From positions 31,484,214 to 31,548,213 of the forward strand of contig NC_080417.1 of the NCBI RefSeq assembly GCF_029873635.1: a stretch of 64,000 nucleotides of DNA. Direction: 5' to 3'. This stretch comes from Malania oleifera (Eukaryota > Streptophyta > Magnoliopsida > Santalales > Ximeniaceae). Positions 22,087 to 35,739 of this stretch are shown in pieces. Position 1 is the stretch's first letter. Each line of letters begins with the position of its first letter. Position numbers and translations under genes: made by a program. The notes beneath the pieces were generated by a model. It ran no database searches, had not been told where the DNA came from, and worked only from the letters and a program-made list of their open reading frames with translations.

Positions 22087-24211
22087 TTATTGTTAGTATT
22101 TTCATTATCATTATTGTTATTGTTATTTTATTATTGTTACTACTTTCATTATTTTTATCATTCTTATTATTACCTTACTATGATTATTGCTATTTCCATC
22201 TTTATTAGATTATTATTATTACATTATTATTATTATTATTATTAATATATTATTATTACCATATTAGTATTATTATTATTCCCATATATTTTGTTACCAT
22301 AAAGGTATAAAAAAAATGAAAAAAGAATAAAAGAAAAAAGAAGAGGAGCTAGGTTTTCCAAAATTTTTTATAAAAGGCCGGGGGCATAGCACAGCACGGA
22401 GGGGGGGCGCACAGCAGCACGCACAGTCAAAGAAATTAAAAAAAATTTCTTTTGCTTCTTCTTCTTCTTCTTACCCACGGATCCCCCCTGACCTCCCTGA
22501 TTCTCTCCATCTCTCTCCCTGCAATCCCCCAGCCTTCACCCTCTTCTCCTATCTCTCTCTCAGACAACCCGAGCCACCTTCGACCAACAGACTCGACCTC
22601 TGCTCCACGGACCTCTACTGCACAGTCCAAGCAGCCGAGAACCACCCGAGCCCCCACCAACTTCCAGCAGGCACGGGTCTCCGCTGCCTCACCATCTCAC
22701 GCCATCACCACCGTGTTGCAGTAGCCGAGCACCTCACTTGCAGCACCAACACCCAACAGTCATCGCCAACGCCGTCTTCCCAAGCCTCTGCAACTCCGGC
22801 GGCCAAGCTTACAACAGTTGTTGCCGCCGTTTCCTGCTCTTGGCGAGATCCCGCAGTGCCCTCACTCCACAGACCACCGTCATCTCCGACCATAGCAATC
22901 CGAAGCCTTCTCATCTACCAGCAACCACCGCGCATCGCCTGTGGCTACTTGCTGTTAGCGCCGTCCACACAGTCCAGCCACCACCATGGGCTATCTTCGA
23001 CTAGATCCAAATGCAGGGGAGCCTTTACTGCCATACACACTCTCTTATCCCCCTCATTACTCCATTCTCTTACTCTTTCCTTTGCACGCAGGGCAGCAAT
23101 TGTACGAAATCATAGCCGCAACCATCGCGGCGTTATAGAAAATTCCGTCGTTGTCCCCAGCAACTCCGGCGACCCTTGTTTCTCATGGCACCCAGGCGCA
23201 ACACAACAGCCTCCCTCTGTCTCCCCCATAACTAGTTCTGAGCCCCTCTCACCACACACACACTTTTACACACACAAACACAGGCAGAGGTACACAGACA
23301 GAACACACACACACAAGCACCCAACACACACATGTTGATTTTTATTTATTATTGTATTAAGCTTTTTTTTTTAGTTATTTATTTTATGTGTTATTAGTAT
23401 ACATGATAAATGATTAGGGAGGAGTTTTAATATGTTTTAAGTAATATTTACATTTTAGCTATTGTATATATGCTGAATGATTAATATTGGTACGGTAGAA
23501 TTTTTGTGGATATTATGTATTCATTATGTTAGTATTTTGGAGTTAGCATCTTAATAGAATTGTGTATTTATTATTGTGATAATGTGGTATTATATATTTA
23601 ATAGCCTATTGTGTTGTATGTTAGTACTATAATAATTTTAGTTGTATGTATAACACATATTAGCATATTGGTAAATATTGCTTATTTAGCATTTCCGTAT
23701 ATATATTTTTTGGATATTACATATTTAGTGATTTAGGGTTTAATAGACATTATATATATAGTAGATAATATTTTAGTCACATGTTTAGTTTCAATTATTT
23801 GTAGTTTATTAATATAGTTAGTATTAATTATTAGAATCTTAGTATATTTAGTATTGACTATTTGTAGTATATTTAGTATTAATCATATTAGTATGATAAT
23901 ATATAGATTATTATGATATTATTATGCTATTATTAGGCATTATTTATTACTATATTTTTTTATTTTTTTATTTTTTTATTTTATCCTAATATATGTGATA
24001 TTACTTTTTATAGTATCTTTGGCATCTTAATATGTGTATTTTTACTTATTATCATATACTAAAACCTCCCATACTAGTATTTTCCTATAAAAAATTCAAT
24101 ACAATTTCAAAATTTGGAGTGTATTTTCTTAAGTATTTTCTTAATTATTATCCCTATGATTTTAATGCTAAGGTATTAGCCTTCGGGTTTTACGTACCTT
24201 TAGTTCTGAGG

Positions 24212-24249
<38 letters not shown>

Positions 24250-24605
24250 CATATATTTTTGTATTATTTATTTATCCATTTATTTATTTATTTATACTAA
24301 GTGTATATTTGTAAATTTACTAATAGAGAGATAATTTGAAAGACTTATTAGATTAACTTAGAGATAATTCCGAATTAATTAGGTACCGTTCGTAAGAACG
24401 GGGGCGTAGGGGGTGCTCGTACCTTCCCCTCGCGTAACCGAACTCCCGAGCCAAACTCTGGTAACGTAGACCCATTCTATCCCTAACGGGGTAGTAATCA
24501 TGTGTTCTAACCACACTAAAAGGTTAGTGGCGACTCCGACATTTCCTATTTTTCCTTTAAAATTAAAATTGATTTTTATTTCGCCGCCCGGGGCACACGC
24601 GCTCC
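21839..24605 (+). mobile_element. Ogre/Tat-like Gypsy LTR without internal region
   Basis: It begins TGTAGACACCCCATTTTTTC, the standard start of Tat/Ogre LTRs. Near its end it has the usual cluster: GTACCTTCCCCTCGCG, then AACCGAACTCCCGAGCC, then GTGGCGACTCCGAC. Between are (ATT)n arrays (21880-22290) and a C-rich block (22490-23340). There is no internal domain, so it is a solo LTR. The exact right border is uncertain (24598-24605) and no target duplication was found. Confidence 0.7.
21880..22290. repeat. (ATT)n-rich simple-sequence block
   Basis: Long interrupted ATT/TTA trinucleotide arrays inside the Ogre/Tat-like LTR. Apparent isoleucine/tyrosine-rich frames here come from the repeat. 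Confidence 0.9.
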
Positions 24606-24620
24606 TGAAGAAGCTTGCAC

Positions 24621-24661
<41 letters not shown>

Positions 24662-27600
24662 TATTAATATTATATTAACTTGCTAATTAAAACAAAACTT
24701 CTTGAAGAAGCTTGTACACTTTATATATATATACCTTTAACTTATATAAATTACATATATATCATAATAACTTACTTATATAGATATATATATATATATA
24801 TATATTTGTGTTTCAATATATATATATATTATTTTTTTTTCCTTATCATACTATACATTTTACTTGTTAATTTAATTAATTTATTTTATTTTATTATTTT
24901 ATTATTTTTTTTAAAAAAAATTTTTATTTTTCCCGGTTACTACATTCCTCCCCCCTTAAAAGAATTTTATCCTCGAAATTTACTGTTCCCGTAACTCGCC
25001 ATCCTTTAACTAGGAAAAATGGTCTACTCATTTTATTACCAACCCTCACTTATGGCGGAGGAATATCGTGGTTACATTTTGAGTCTTGGAAGATTACATA
25101 TACAAAAGAAAACCATTCTCCCAAAACTAAAATACTACACTAATTAAACCATTACATGTACCTGCAAAAGAAACAACCTAACTACTTGTATTTTATCCCA
25201 TCAACTTTCTTGGAATAGATGCAGATATCTCTGTCTCATCTGCTCCTCGAATTCCCAAGAAGCCTCTTCTACTGCATGATTCCTCCACAAAACCTTTACC
25301 TGAGGAATTTTCTTATTACGTAGCTCCTGTACTTTCCTAACCAGAATTTGTACTGGTACCTCCTCATATCCCAGTGAATCACTAAGCTCCAACTCATAAT
25401 AACTGATGATATGAGAAGGATCTAGAATGTATTTCCTTAACATAGTCACATGGAATACGTCGTGGATCCTGGACAACACCGGAGGTAAAGCTAGCCTATA
25501 AGCTACCGGTCCCACTTTATCTAGAATCTCAAATGGACCGATAAACCTATGACTAAGTTTACCCTTCTTCCCAAAGCGCATAACCCCTTTCATCGGAGCT
25601 ATCTTCAAAAATACGTGATCACCCACATCAAACTCTAAATTCCTACGACGATGGTTAGCGTAACTTTTCTGTAGACTCTAAGCTGCACTAATCCCTTCTC
25701 TGATAAGCCAAATCTTATCACGCGCTTACTGCACAAGCTCTAGCCCCACAACTCGCCGCTCACCTACTTCATCCCAAAACAAAGGAGTACAGCATCTCCT
25801 ACCGTACAGAGCCTCAAATGGTGTCATGCCAATGCTAGACTGATAATTGTTATTATACGCGAACTCTACCAGCGGCATGAACTGAGTCCAACTACCCCCA
25901 AAGTCTAGTACACATGCTCTGAGCATGTCCTCTAATATCTGTATCATCCTCTTAGTCTGCCCGTCTGACTGAGGATGGAATGTCGTACTAAACGATAACT
26001 GAGACCCCAGAGCCTCCTGCAAACTCCTCCAAAATCGTGATGTAAATCGCGGGTCTCTATCCGACACAATCGATACTGGCACCCCATGGGCACGTACTAT
26101 CTTTTGAATGTAAATCTCCACTAAACAACTGAGGGAGTAGCTGATCTTGATAGGTATAAAGTGAGTAGTCTTAGTCAAACGGTCAACAATCACCCAGATG
26201 ACATTCTGGCCATGTAATGCTGTCGACAGTCCTGACACAAAATCCATCGATATATGATCCCACTTCTGCTTTAGGATGAATAACGGCTACAACTGCCTTG
26301 CCAGCCTCTGGTGCTCAGCCTTTACCTACTGGCACGTCAAACATTGGGCTACATACTCGGCGATTTCTCTCTTCATGCCACTCCACCAGAATGTTTCACG
26401 CAAGTCTCTATACATCTTCATACAACTAGGATGAACGGTATATAAAGATCTGTGAGCTTCTTCTAAAATAGTCTTCCTGATCTCAGTATTGGCAGGAACG
26501 CATAATCTGGAACAGAATCGCAAAGTTTCGTCATCTGCAATACTGAAATCCTTCCCCTGACCCATCTGCACTCTACATATCACCTCTGCTAATACTGGAT
26601 CTTCCTTTTGAGCGGCTTTAATTCTTTCTTGCAGAGTTGACTGTACCACTAAGCTGGAAATACATACTGGCAGATCACTCTCTACTAATTCTATGTTGAG
26701 TCTCTCCAGATCCATCATGATCGGATGCTGGATCCCCATAGCCGCCAACACTGGCTCCCTGGATTTCCTGCTCAACGCATCAGCTACCACGTTCGCTTTC
26801 CCTGGGTGATAACTGATGGTACAATCAAAATCCTTAATCAGCTCCAACCACCCTCTCTACCTCATATTCAGTTCCTTTTGCATGAATAAATACTTTAAGC
26901 TCTTATGGTTAGAGAAAATCTCACACTGCTCGCCATACAGGTAATGCCTCCAAATTTTCAATGCGTGTACTACTGCAGCCAATTCAAGATCATGTGTAGG
27001 ATAGTTCTTCTCATATTCTTTCAGCTGTTTGGACGCATATGCCACTACCCTGCCATGCTGCATCAATACAAAGCCAAGTCCCTTTAAGGATGCATGACTG
27101 TAAATGACATACCCCTCACCCTCAGACGGGATAACCAATACTGGTGCTGTGACTAATCTCTGCTTCAACTCCTGAAAACTCTACTCACGGCTATCGTCCC
27201 ACTCAAATCTGACATTCTTCCTCGTCTGTCATGTCAAAGGTCCTGACAACGCTGAGAATCCCTCAATGAAACGACAATAATAGCCAGCTAGCCCCAAGAA
27301 ACTCCTGATCTCTTGGACATTTCTCGGTCTAGCCCAATTCACTACCAAATAAATTTTACTGGGATCTACAGAAATTCCATCTCCTAAGATAACATGCCTA
27401 AAGAACACGACCTTCTCCAGCCAAAATTCACATTTACTGAACTTGGCGTACAACTTCTTTTCCCGAAGTGTCTGCAAAACTTGCATCATGTGCGTCTCAT
27501 GCTCCTCATAGCTCCTCGAATAGACCAGTACATCATCAATAAAAATAAAAACAAACTGGTCTAGGTATCGGTGGAAGACTCTGTTCATCAAGTCCATAAA

Positions 27601-28295
27601 CACTGCAGGAGCATTCATCAATCCAAACGGCATAACGAGAAACTCATAATGCCCGTACTGGGTCCTCAAGGCTGTCTTCGAGACGTCTTCTGCTTTCACC
27701 TTTACCTGATGGTAGCCGAATCTGAGGTCAATCTTCAAATACACCCGTGTACCCTGGAGCTGGTCAAACAAATCGTCGATACGGGGTTGAGGATACTTGT
27801 TCTTGATTGTTACTTTATTGATCTCCCTATAGTCTATACACATCCTCATAGTCCCGTCCTTCTTCTTCACAAATAAAACAGGAGCTCCCCACAGAGATAC
27901 ACTGGGTCGTATGAAGCCCTTATAAAGCAGATCTTGCAACTGGTTTTTCAATTCTGCCAACTCTACTGGCACCATTCGATACGGTACTTTAGAAATCGGC
28001 GCTGTACCGGAAGGTAGATCGATAGGAAAATCTACCTCACGGTCGGGTGGCAAGCCTAGTAACTCATCTGGAAAAATATGTGTAAACTCTTTTACTACAG
28101 GCGTGTTAGCAAGTTTCAATTCATTCTCTGACATCTCCTTCACAATAGCCACAAACCCCTGACAACCACTCAATAGTAGTCCCCTGGCCTGAATAGCTGA
28201 AATGAGCTGAGGTGAGGATTGCACTCGCGACCTTACGAACATAAATTCTGCTTCCCCCAGAGATCTGAATATCACTTCTCATGCACGACAATCTA

Positions 28296-31200
28296 CAACA
28301 ACAACAACAACAAAACCAAGCCTTAGTCCCACTAAGTGGGGTCGGCTATATGAATCCTTTTCCGCCAATTTATGCGATCATGAACCATTTCTTTTGATAG
28401 ATTCAAAGACATTAAATCCTTACTCACTATCTCCTCCCAAGTTATTTTAGGTCTACCCCTACCCCTTCTACTACCCCCCACGGTAACTAAGTCACTCTTC
28501 CTCACAGGTGCACTCTAAGGCCTACGTTGCAAGTGTCCATACCATCTGAGTCGTCCTTCCCTTATCTTATCTTCTATAGAAGCTGTACCTAACTTACCAC
28601 GAATATGTTCATTCCTTAATTTATCTTTTAATGTTATACCACCCATCCATCTAAGCATCCTCATCTCGGCAACTTTTACTTTTTGGATATTATGTTTCTT
28701 CGTTGCCTAACATTCTGATCCATATAGCATAGCTGGTCTTATAGATGTCCTATAAAACTTCCCTTTCAATTTTAAGGGTATTCTACGATCACATAGAACA
28801 CTTGAAGAACTTCTCCATTTTATCCAACCTGCTTTAACTCTATGCATTACATCATCTTCAATTTCTCCTTCAGCTTGCATAATAGATCCAAGGTATCGAA
28901 ATCTACAAGTACTATTTATTTCTTCATCATCAAGCTTAACTTTGTCTCCAATATTCCTCCTATCATTACTAAAATTACATTTCATATATTCTATTTTATT
29001 TCTACTTATCTTAAAGCCTCTAGATCCCAAAGCTTCTCTCCATAATTCTAACTCAGCCTCTACTCCATCCCTAGTTTCGTCAATTAATACAATATCATCT
29101 GCAAACAACATACACCATGGAACCTCCTTTTGAATACTCTTAGTCAATTGGTCCATCACTAAAGCAAAAAGATAAGGACGCAAAGCAGATCCTTGAGGTA
29201 TACCTATGGTAATTGGAAATTCTCTAGTTTCTCCATCTATAGTCTTTACACTAGTCATTACTCCATCGTACATATCCTTAATGACATCGGTATACCTACA
29301 ACATACACCCTTTTTTTTCTAAAACCCACCATAAAACTTCCCTAGGTATCCTATCATATGCTTTCTCAAGGTCAATAAATATCATATGCAAGTCCCTCTT
29401 CTTTTCCCTAAACTTTCCATTAATCTTCTTAAAAGATAAATAGCTTCTGTGGTAGATCTCCCAGGCATAAAACCAAATTGATTTTCTGAGATCTTCGTTT
29501 CTAACCTTAATCTTTGTTCAACTACTCTTTCCCATAGTTTCATCGTATGACTCATAAGTTTAATTCTACGATAGTTATTACAATTTTGAATATCTCCTTT
29601 ATTTTTGTATATAAGTATTAAAGTGCTTTTCCTCCATTCATTTGGCATTTTCTTAGTTTTTACAATTGTATTAAATAAATTAGTTAACCATATAATTCCG
29701 TTATCACCCAAGCATTTCCAAACTTCAATTGGGATGTTATCTGGTCCCATAGCTTTCCCATTTTTCATCTTTTTTAGTGCAAACTTAACTTCGTTAACTC
29801 TAATTTTTCGAATAAATCTTATATTTTTAGTCTTTTCCTTATTTGACAATTCTAAATTTAAGCCTTCTATTTGGTTTTCATTAAACAACTTACTAAAGTA
29901 ACTTCACCATCTTTCTTTAATATCTTCGTCCTTAACCAAGACAATATCATCCTCACTTTTTATACATTTTACATTTCCTAAGTCCTTGTTCTTCCTGTCT
30001 CTAGCTTTAGCAAGTTTAAATATATCTCTTTCCCCTTCTTTTGTACCTAATCTATTATACAAACTATTAAATGATCTATATTTAGCTTCACTAACGGCCC
30101 TTTTTGCATCTTTTCTTGCCTCCTTATATTTTTCAAAGTTATCGTTGTTTCTACATTTTGGCCACGTTTTATACCAAATTCTTTTTGTCTTTATGATTTT
30201 TTGTACATCTTTATCCCACACCAACTTTCTTTGCTATTTGAGAATCTTCCCTTGATTCGCCTAAAATCTCTTTTGCTATTTTTTAAATAGAGTTAGCTAA
30301 TCTATTCCAAAGAGTATTTGAATCTATCCCATCCTCTAAGGTCCAATCCCCATCTTTGATCATTTTATCTTTAAATTTTATTATATTTTCTCCTTTTAGG
30401 TTCCACCATCTAGTTCTCCTACACTGGTTTCTTTTATCCTTTTTCTTCCATTTTTTAATGCATATATCTAACACTAGGACTCTATGTTGTGTGGTTAGAC
30501 TTTCACCTGGAATAACTTTACAATCCTTGCATGATACACGATCTACCCTCCTAGTTAAAAAAAAATCTATTTGACTTCTATTTTGTCCACTTTTAAAGGT
30601 TATTAAGTGTTCTTCTCTCTTCTTAAAGTAAGTATTCATTATACTAAAATCATATGACATAGCAAAGTCTAAGATCATCTCCCCAGACTCATTTTTGTCT
30701 CCATATCCATATCCTCTATGTATCCTTTCATAATTTTTATTATCTCTTCCAACGTGTCCATTCAGATCTCCTCCTATAAATATTTTCTCAGTCCTTGGTA
30801 TGCCTTGTATAATACAATCCATATCTTCCCAAAATTATCTCTTAAGATTTTCTGTTAAGCCAACTTGAGGAGCATAAGCACTAATGATATTTATTATCTC
30901 TTGTCCTAATACCATTTTGATTTTTATAATTTTATCCATTACTCTAATTACATCCACAACGCTATCTTTTAAGTTTTTGTCTATAATAATGCCTGCTCCA
31001 TTCTTATGTTTTTCTTTTCCAGTGTACCAAAGTTTAAAATCTGATTTATCGATTTCTCTAGCTTTCTCCCCCACCCACTTAGTTTCTTGAAGGCAAATTA
31101 TATTAATTCTTCTTCTAATCATTGTATCCACAATTTCCATGCTTTTACCCGTAAGTGTCCATATATTCGAAGTTGCTAATCTAATCCTAGTTTCCTGAAC

Positions 31201-31529
31201 TAACGTCTTTACCTGCCCACGTCCAGAATGATGCAGGAACCCTCGCATATTTGACACTGTACCCGGGCGCCGACCCGACGCGTCGCTTCGGGGCGATGAC
31301 CTAGCCCACCCTTGCCCACTTTTCGCTACACCCGGGTGGTTCAAGTGCAACGCGTCGCTCGTAGGGGACGCCCCAGCAAATATTCAGTAAGGATTCATAT
31401 CATAGTGATTTGACAAATTTTACGCTGACTGTCAGCTACCTAACGCAACCCTCCTCCTTAACCCGGGCTTGGGACCGGCTATGTGTGAAAAAATTAGGAC
31501 ATTTAAGTGCATCACAGGCGGAGTTCTCG
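28296..31529 (-). mobile_element. near full-length RTE LINE inserted in the Tekay
   Basis: It is bounded by a perfect 14-bp target duplication TGCACGACAATCTA (28282-28295 and 31530-31543). On the minus strand the single ORF has an apurinic-like endonuclease (IICLQETKWVGEKA, about 31080; IFIGGDLNGHVGRD, about 30760) and a reverse transcriptase (MGPDNIPIEVWKC about 29750; IPQGSALRPYLFAL about 29190; MLFADDIVL about 29110). It ends in a (TTG)n tail at 28296. The 3.2-kb length equals a full RTE. Disabling changes are few: stops TAA near 30825, TGA near 29900 and TAG near 28705, and frame changes near 30228, 29390 and 29300. All three stops can come from one C-to-T or G-to-A change. It split the Tekay between protease and reverse transcriptase and is the last arrival in the nest. 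Confidence 0.92.
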
Positions 31530-33297
31530 TGCACGACAATCTATGCTGGAAAAATTAGTTGCTTGCCAATCCAAACCAAATATAACATCAAACCCATGCA
31601 TGTCTAGCACTATCAAATTGGCAGACAAAGCCTTCCCTTGAATATCAACTGGACAACCTCGGAGCACCCTATTACACCTTACTATTGACTTAATCGGTGT
31701 AGATACCAACAATTCAACATCTAACAGTTGTATTTCAGCCCCACATAATTTAATACACCCCGAGGATACAAACGAGTGTGTAGCTTCTGAATCAAATAAC
31801 GCAATAACTTTAAAAGAAAACATAACAACCATACCTGTCACCACATCACCCGTCGTCTCAGCCTCACCCGGCGTTAGAAAACACTCTGGCTGGAGCCGTA
31901 TTCCACTGCTGGCCCCCACGTGGCGCCTGATAACCTCCCCGGTATGGTCTAGGAGCTGGAACTGTATCTGATGGAGTAGGGCAGTCTCGTATTATGTGCC
32001 CCGATCTACCGTAGTGATAGCACACCGGAGCTCCATCTGGAGGGGTAGGACAATCTCACACTATATGTCCCGATCTACCGTAGCGGTAGCACACTACACC
32101 ACCAACTCGATACTCTCCCCAGTGCCTCCTACCACAAGTCTGACAAACTGGAGGACCCTGCCCTGTTTGCACCTCGCATCCTCCCGTCTCCTGTCTCCGC
32201 CCTCTACCATGATTACCTCTCCTCCACTGACCCGGCCTGTGACCCTGCTGGTAGCTCGTAGATGCAGATCTCTTCCTCTGTCCCTGCTCATCCGCATCAA
32301 GATGCTCACCAATCTCTGTCAAGGCTGCCCTGTCGACCAACTTAGCAAAGTTCTGGATCTGCAACACCACCACCTGCCTAAATATACTCCGCCTCAAGCC
32401 TCTCTCAAACTGCCTCGCCTTCTTCACCTCATCAGGAACAATGTATGGGATGAATCGAGAGAGCTCGATAAAACGTGCTGCATACTGCTGGATGGGTAGC
32501 TGTCCCTGCTTTAGACTCATGAACTCTTCTACCTTAGCCTCCCTCACAGTAGCTGGAAAATACCTGTCAAAAAATAGATCTTTAAACCGGTCCCATGTCA
32601 TAGCTATTGGAGTCACCCTCTGCTTCTCCAATAGTCTCATCGCAGTCCACCACCTCTTAGCCTCTCTTGTCAATCTATAGGTGGCAAAGAGGACCCTCTG
32701 TTCCTCAGTACACTGCAGTACAGTCAAGATTTTCTTAGTCTCCTACATCCAGTTCTCAGCGGCTATAGGATCAACTCCACCTAAGAAAACTGGAGGATTC
32801 ATCTTCGTGAACTTCTCTATGGTGCACCCCTGACCTGCAGATGGACCACTCTGCTCCCTCAAACTCCTAGCGATCTTAGCCATAACCTGCTGAGCCACAT
32901 TACATAATACCACGTCAGAGTTGGTTCCAACTGCACCTGATGGTCCTGCTCCATCATTGCCACTCGCATGGACACTATTTCCTTTTGGATCCATCTTGGA
33001 AAATATCAGTTGCAATTTAGTAATCCTATCCTCATAATTTATCCACCTATCCTCACCACTTATCTCAACATTTCTAACTCATTTCTAATCCCCAGTCCTA
33101 CATTCTAGGAACACAACCCGACAATAGCTTGCTATGGTTTTCCTGAAATCGTCACCCCAAGAAAAACAAAAAAACTACCACGGAAGTCCTGCCTTTAGAC
33201 TGTAGAATAAAACCTCAAATCTTTTCCTAAACTCTGGTATAGTTCCTACTGCACTCAAAAGTCTAAAGAACTTAGCAACTTGGCTCTGATACCAAGT

Positions 33298-34553
33298 TGT
33301 CACGACCTGCTCATTTTTCCACATATATATATATATATATATTTTTTTTTTCTTATATAATATCAATATCACATATACCATATTCCAGCTCAGCAGGTCA
33401 CAATTCACCCGGGCTCGTGGGCACCAGGGATATATCAGAACATAAAGCAGAAGCCCTAGCAGTAGAAAATATACAAACATGTACATCTCAATACCATATA
33501 CCACAATATACCAGAGTTACTACAATCACTGTATTTTCATATATACATCCCAAAAATAAAACATAGGGACATTTCCCACAAAATCCAACTGTCCCTACAA
33601 AACTTACCCTTGAAAAAGGGCAGATAGACCATACTATATCAGCAGGGCTTTTCCCGCTCTCCTATCTGGGGCTCCTGAAAAGTTAATAAGATTTAGGCGT
33701 GAGACACCTCACAGTAAGGGAAATAAACTAATACTAGTGTGTGGCAACATGAGTATACCGTATTCTACATATACCATACATATCATATTCAGTACTGTTT
33801 ATCAAATCTAGGAAAACATATGTATATCAAAACATGACAGAACATACTGCATTTCATAAGCATATCTCATCTCATATCATAATAATAACATAAAACAATC
33901 CTGGTAGGTTAGCTGGCTATTGTCATGTATTACCCCCATATGACTGGGTTGTGTGGCTCGAAGGTGGGACCTGACAATGGTTGGCCGACCACTGCTAAGT
34001 CAAACAGTAGTCTGTAGGTCCGATGGGTCTACCCAGATTGGTCCGTACACCAGGGGCGATAACAACACACTTCTCGAAAATAACCACATCGACCATCCAA
34101 TCTCACACCACTCCGTACAGCGGTGTTAACACAAATATCATGATCACGAAGACCATGGACACATAACAACGGTACTGTGCAAGTGCTAGCCTAGACGAAG
34201 CCAACCAGGTTCTGATATCATATACATATACTAAAATCATGATACATGGATAACTCATATCATTACTTATCAAATCATTCATATCATTTTTCACATATAC
34301 ATATATCATGAAAATCATCGGCCCGTACGCCAGCAAATCACATAGCACAGCCCGTACGCTGGCAAATCACATAGCTCGGCTCATACGCCGGCAAATCACA
34401 TAGCACAGCCCGTACGCTAGCAAATCACATAACTCGGCCCGCAAGCCGGCAAATCACATAGCACAACCCGTGCGCTGGCAAATCTTATCCACATTAGCAC
34501 AACGCGTACGCCGGCAAACATATCCACATAGCACGGCCCGTACGCCGGAAAAT

Positions 34554-34620
<67 letters not shown>

Positions 34621-35293
34621 GCCCATACGCCGGTTTTCCATCATAGAAATCCATATCATCCCCATTCCCAGAAAATAGTATTTCACAACATTTTTATACT
34701 CATGCCACACTGAACAAATTTTCCACGTATTCAACATATCATCATTTAAATAGTATTTTCCAAATATAAATCATATATATAAATATATTTATTTTTCCTA
34801 AAACCAAATGCTACATATATATATACATGCATTTTCTCAAAACAAAACTAGCTTAGTTTATGCCTTTACCTGACTGCTGAGAAAGCCCCCAAAACAATCT
34901 AGTCTAACCCCGTAAGATTTCCTGACCAATACCCTGAAACCGAAAATTCTCAGTATTAAACTTTAGTATTTTCGTACGTACAACATTTTCTATAACAACC
35001 ACAAAGTCAAATTTGGCTTAAAAAGTCTTACCTCAACTTAGGGATGATTTCCAACATTTCCAATCAACACCCTTGGAAACAAAAACTCTCAGTATTAAAC
35101 TTTAATATTTCAACGGGTATAACACTTTTCTCAACTGTCACAACTTCAAATTTGGCTTAAAAAGTCTTACCTCAACTTAGGGATGATTTCCAAATTGCTT
35201 TCTCCAACGATCCGCTTTAGCAGATTTGCAGAGAACTTTACCAGGAGCGTCGTGGTGGCTTCGGTTTGTCGATTCTGCGTAAAACTAGCCTGG

Positions 35294-35360
<67 letters not shown>

Positions 35361-35421
35361 TCGTAGGAGAGAGAGAGAGAACACACCAAAATCAAAGCAA
35401 GCTTCCTGGAGAAGCTTGCAC

Positions 35422-35462
<41 letters not shown>

Positions 35463-35739
35463 TATCATATTAACTTGCTAATTAAAGTAAAGCTTCTTGA
35501 AGAAGCTTGTACACTTAATATATATATATATACCTTTAACTTATATATATTACATATATATCATAATAACTTACTTATATATATATATATATATACATAT
35601 ATATATGTTTCAATATATATATATATTTTTCTTATCATACTATTTATTTTACTTGTTAATTTAATTAATTAATTTTATTTTATTATTTTATTATTATTAT
35701 TATTATTTTTAAAAAAAATTATTTTTCCTGGTTACTACA
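33298..35739 (-). repeat. Tekay 5' LTR
   Basis: A 2.4-kb LTR with TG...CA borders. It contains a GTACGCCGGCAAATCACATAG minisatellite-like array, a (GA)n and several (AT)n tracts. Confidence 0.85.
34318..34560. repeat. minisatellite in Tekay LTR (right copy)
   Basis: The same array as at 20525-20797, about eight or nine units, followed by (AC)n and (AT)n tracts to 34618. Confidence 0.8.

Larger units (their letters stand above)
20221..24944 (-). repeat. Tekay 3' LTR region, with an Ogre/Tat-like LTR inside
   Basis: Positions 20221-21838 and 24606-24944 match the 5' LTR. About 220 bp at 21585-21836 and 24606-24826 are the same LTR segment present twice, on either side of the inner LTR. Confidence 0.75.
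20221..35739 (-). mobile_element. Tekay-clade Gypsy (chromovirus) with nested LINE and LTR
   Basis: LTR material lies at 20221-24944 (containing another LTR) and 33298-35739, with borders TGTAGTAACC..CGTGACA on the minus strand. The primer-binding site is at 33281-33295 and a polypurine tract follows 24944. In minus-strand order are Gag (about 33015-32056) with a zinc knuckle, protease (about 31900-31530), reverse transcriptase (28275-27229), RNase H (27168-26857), integrase (26847-25726) and a C-terminal chromodomain (25626-25201; VKVLWRNHAVEEASWEFEE). The chromodomain and long LTRs point to Tekay. The LTRs share long identical runs, so it is the youngest LTR element of the nest. It is broken, with roughly ten breaks by eye. 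Confidence 0.9.

Noticed and set aside
21765-22245. Small membrane-protein-like frames rich in Ile, Tyr and Leu
   Set aside because: They are translations of (AC)n, (AT)n and (ATT)n arrays.
22856-23338. 160-codon Ser/Pro/His-rich frame as a gene
   Set aside because: It lies in a C-rich block of an LTR. Composition alone can keep the frame open and no domain is recognisable.
25201-25626. Host chromodomain gene
   Set aside because: It is continuous in order with integrase and reverse transcriptase between two LTRs, so it is the Tekay chromodomain.
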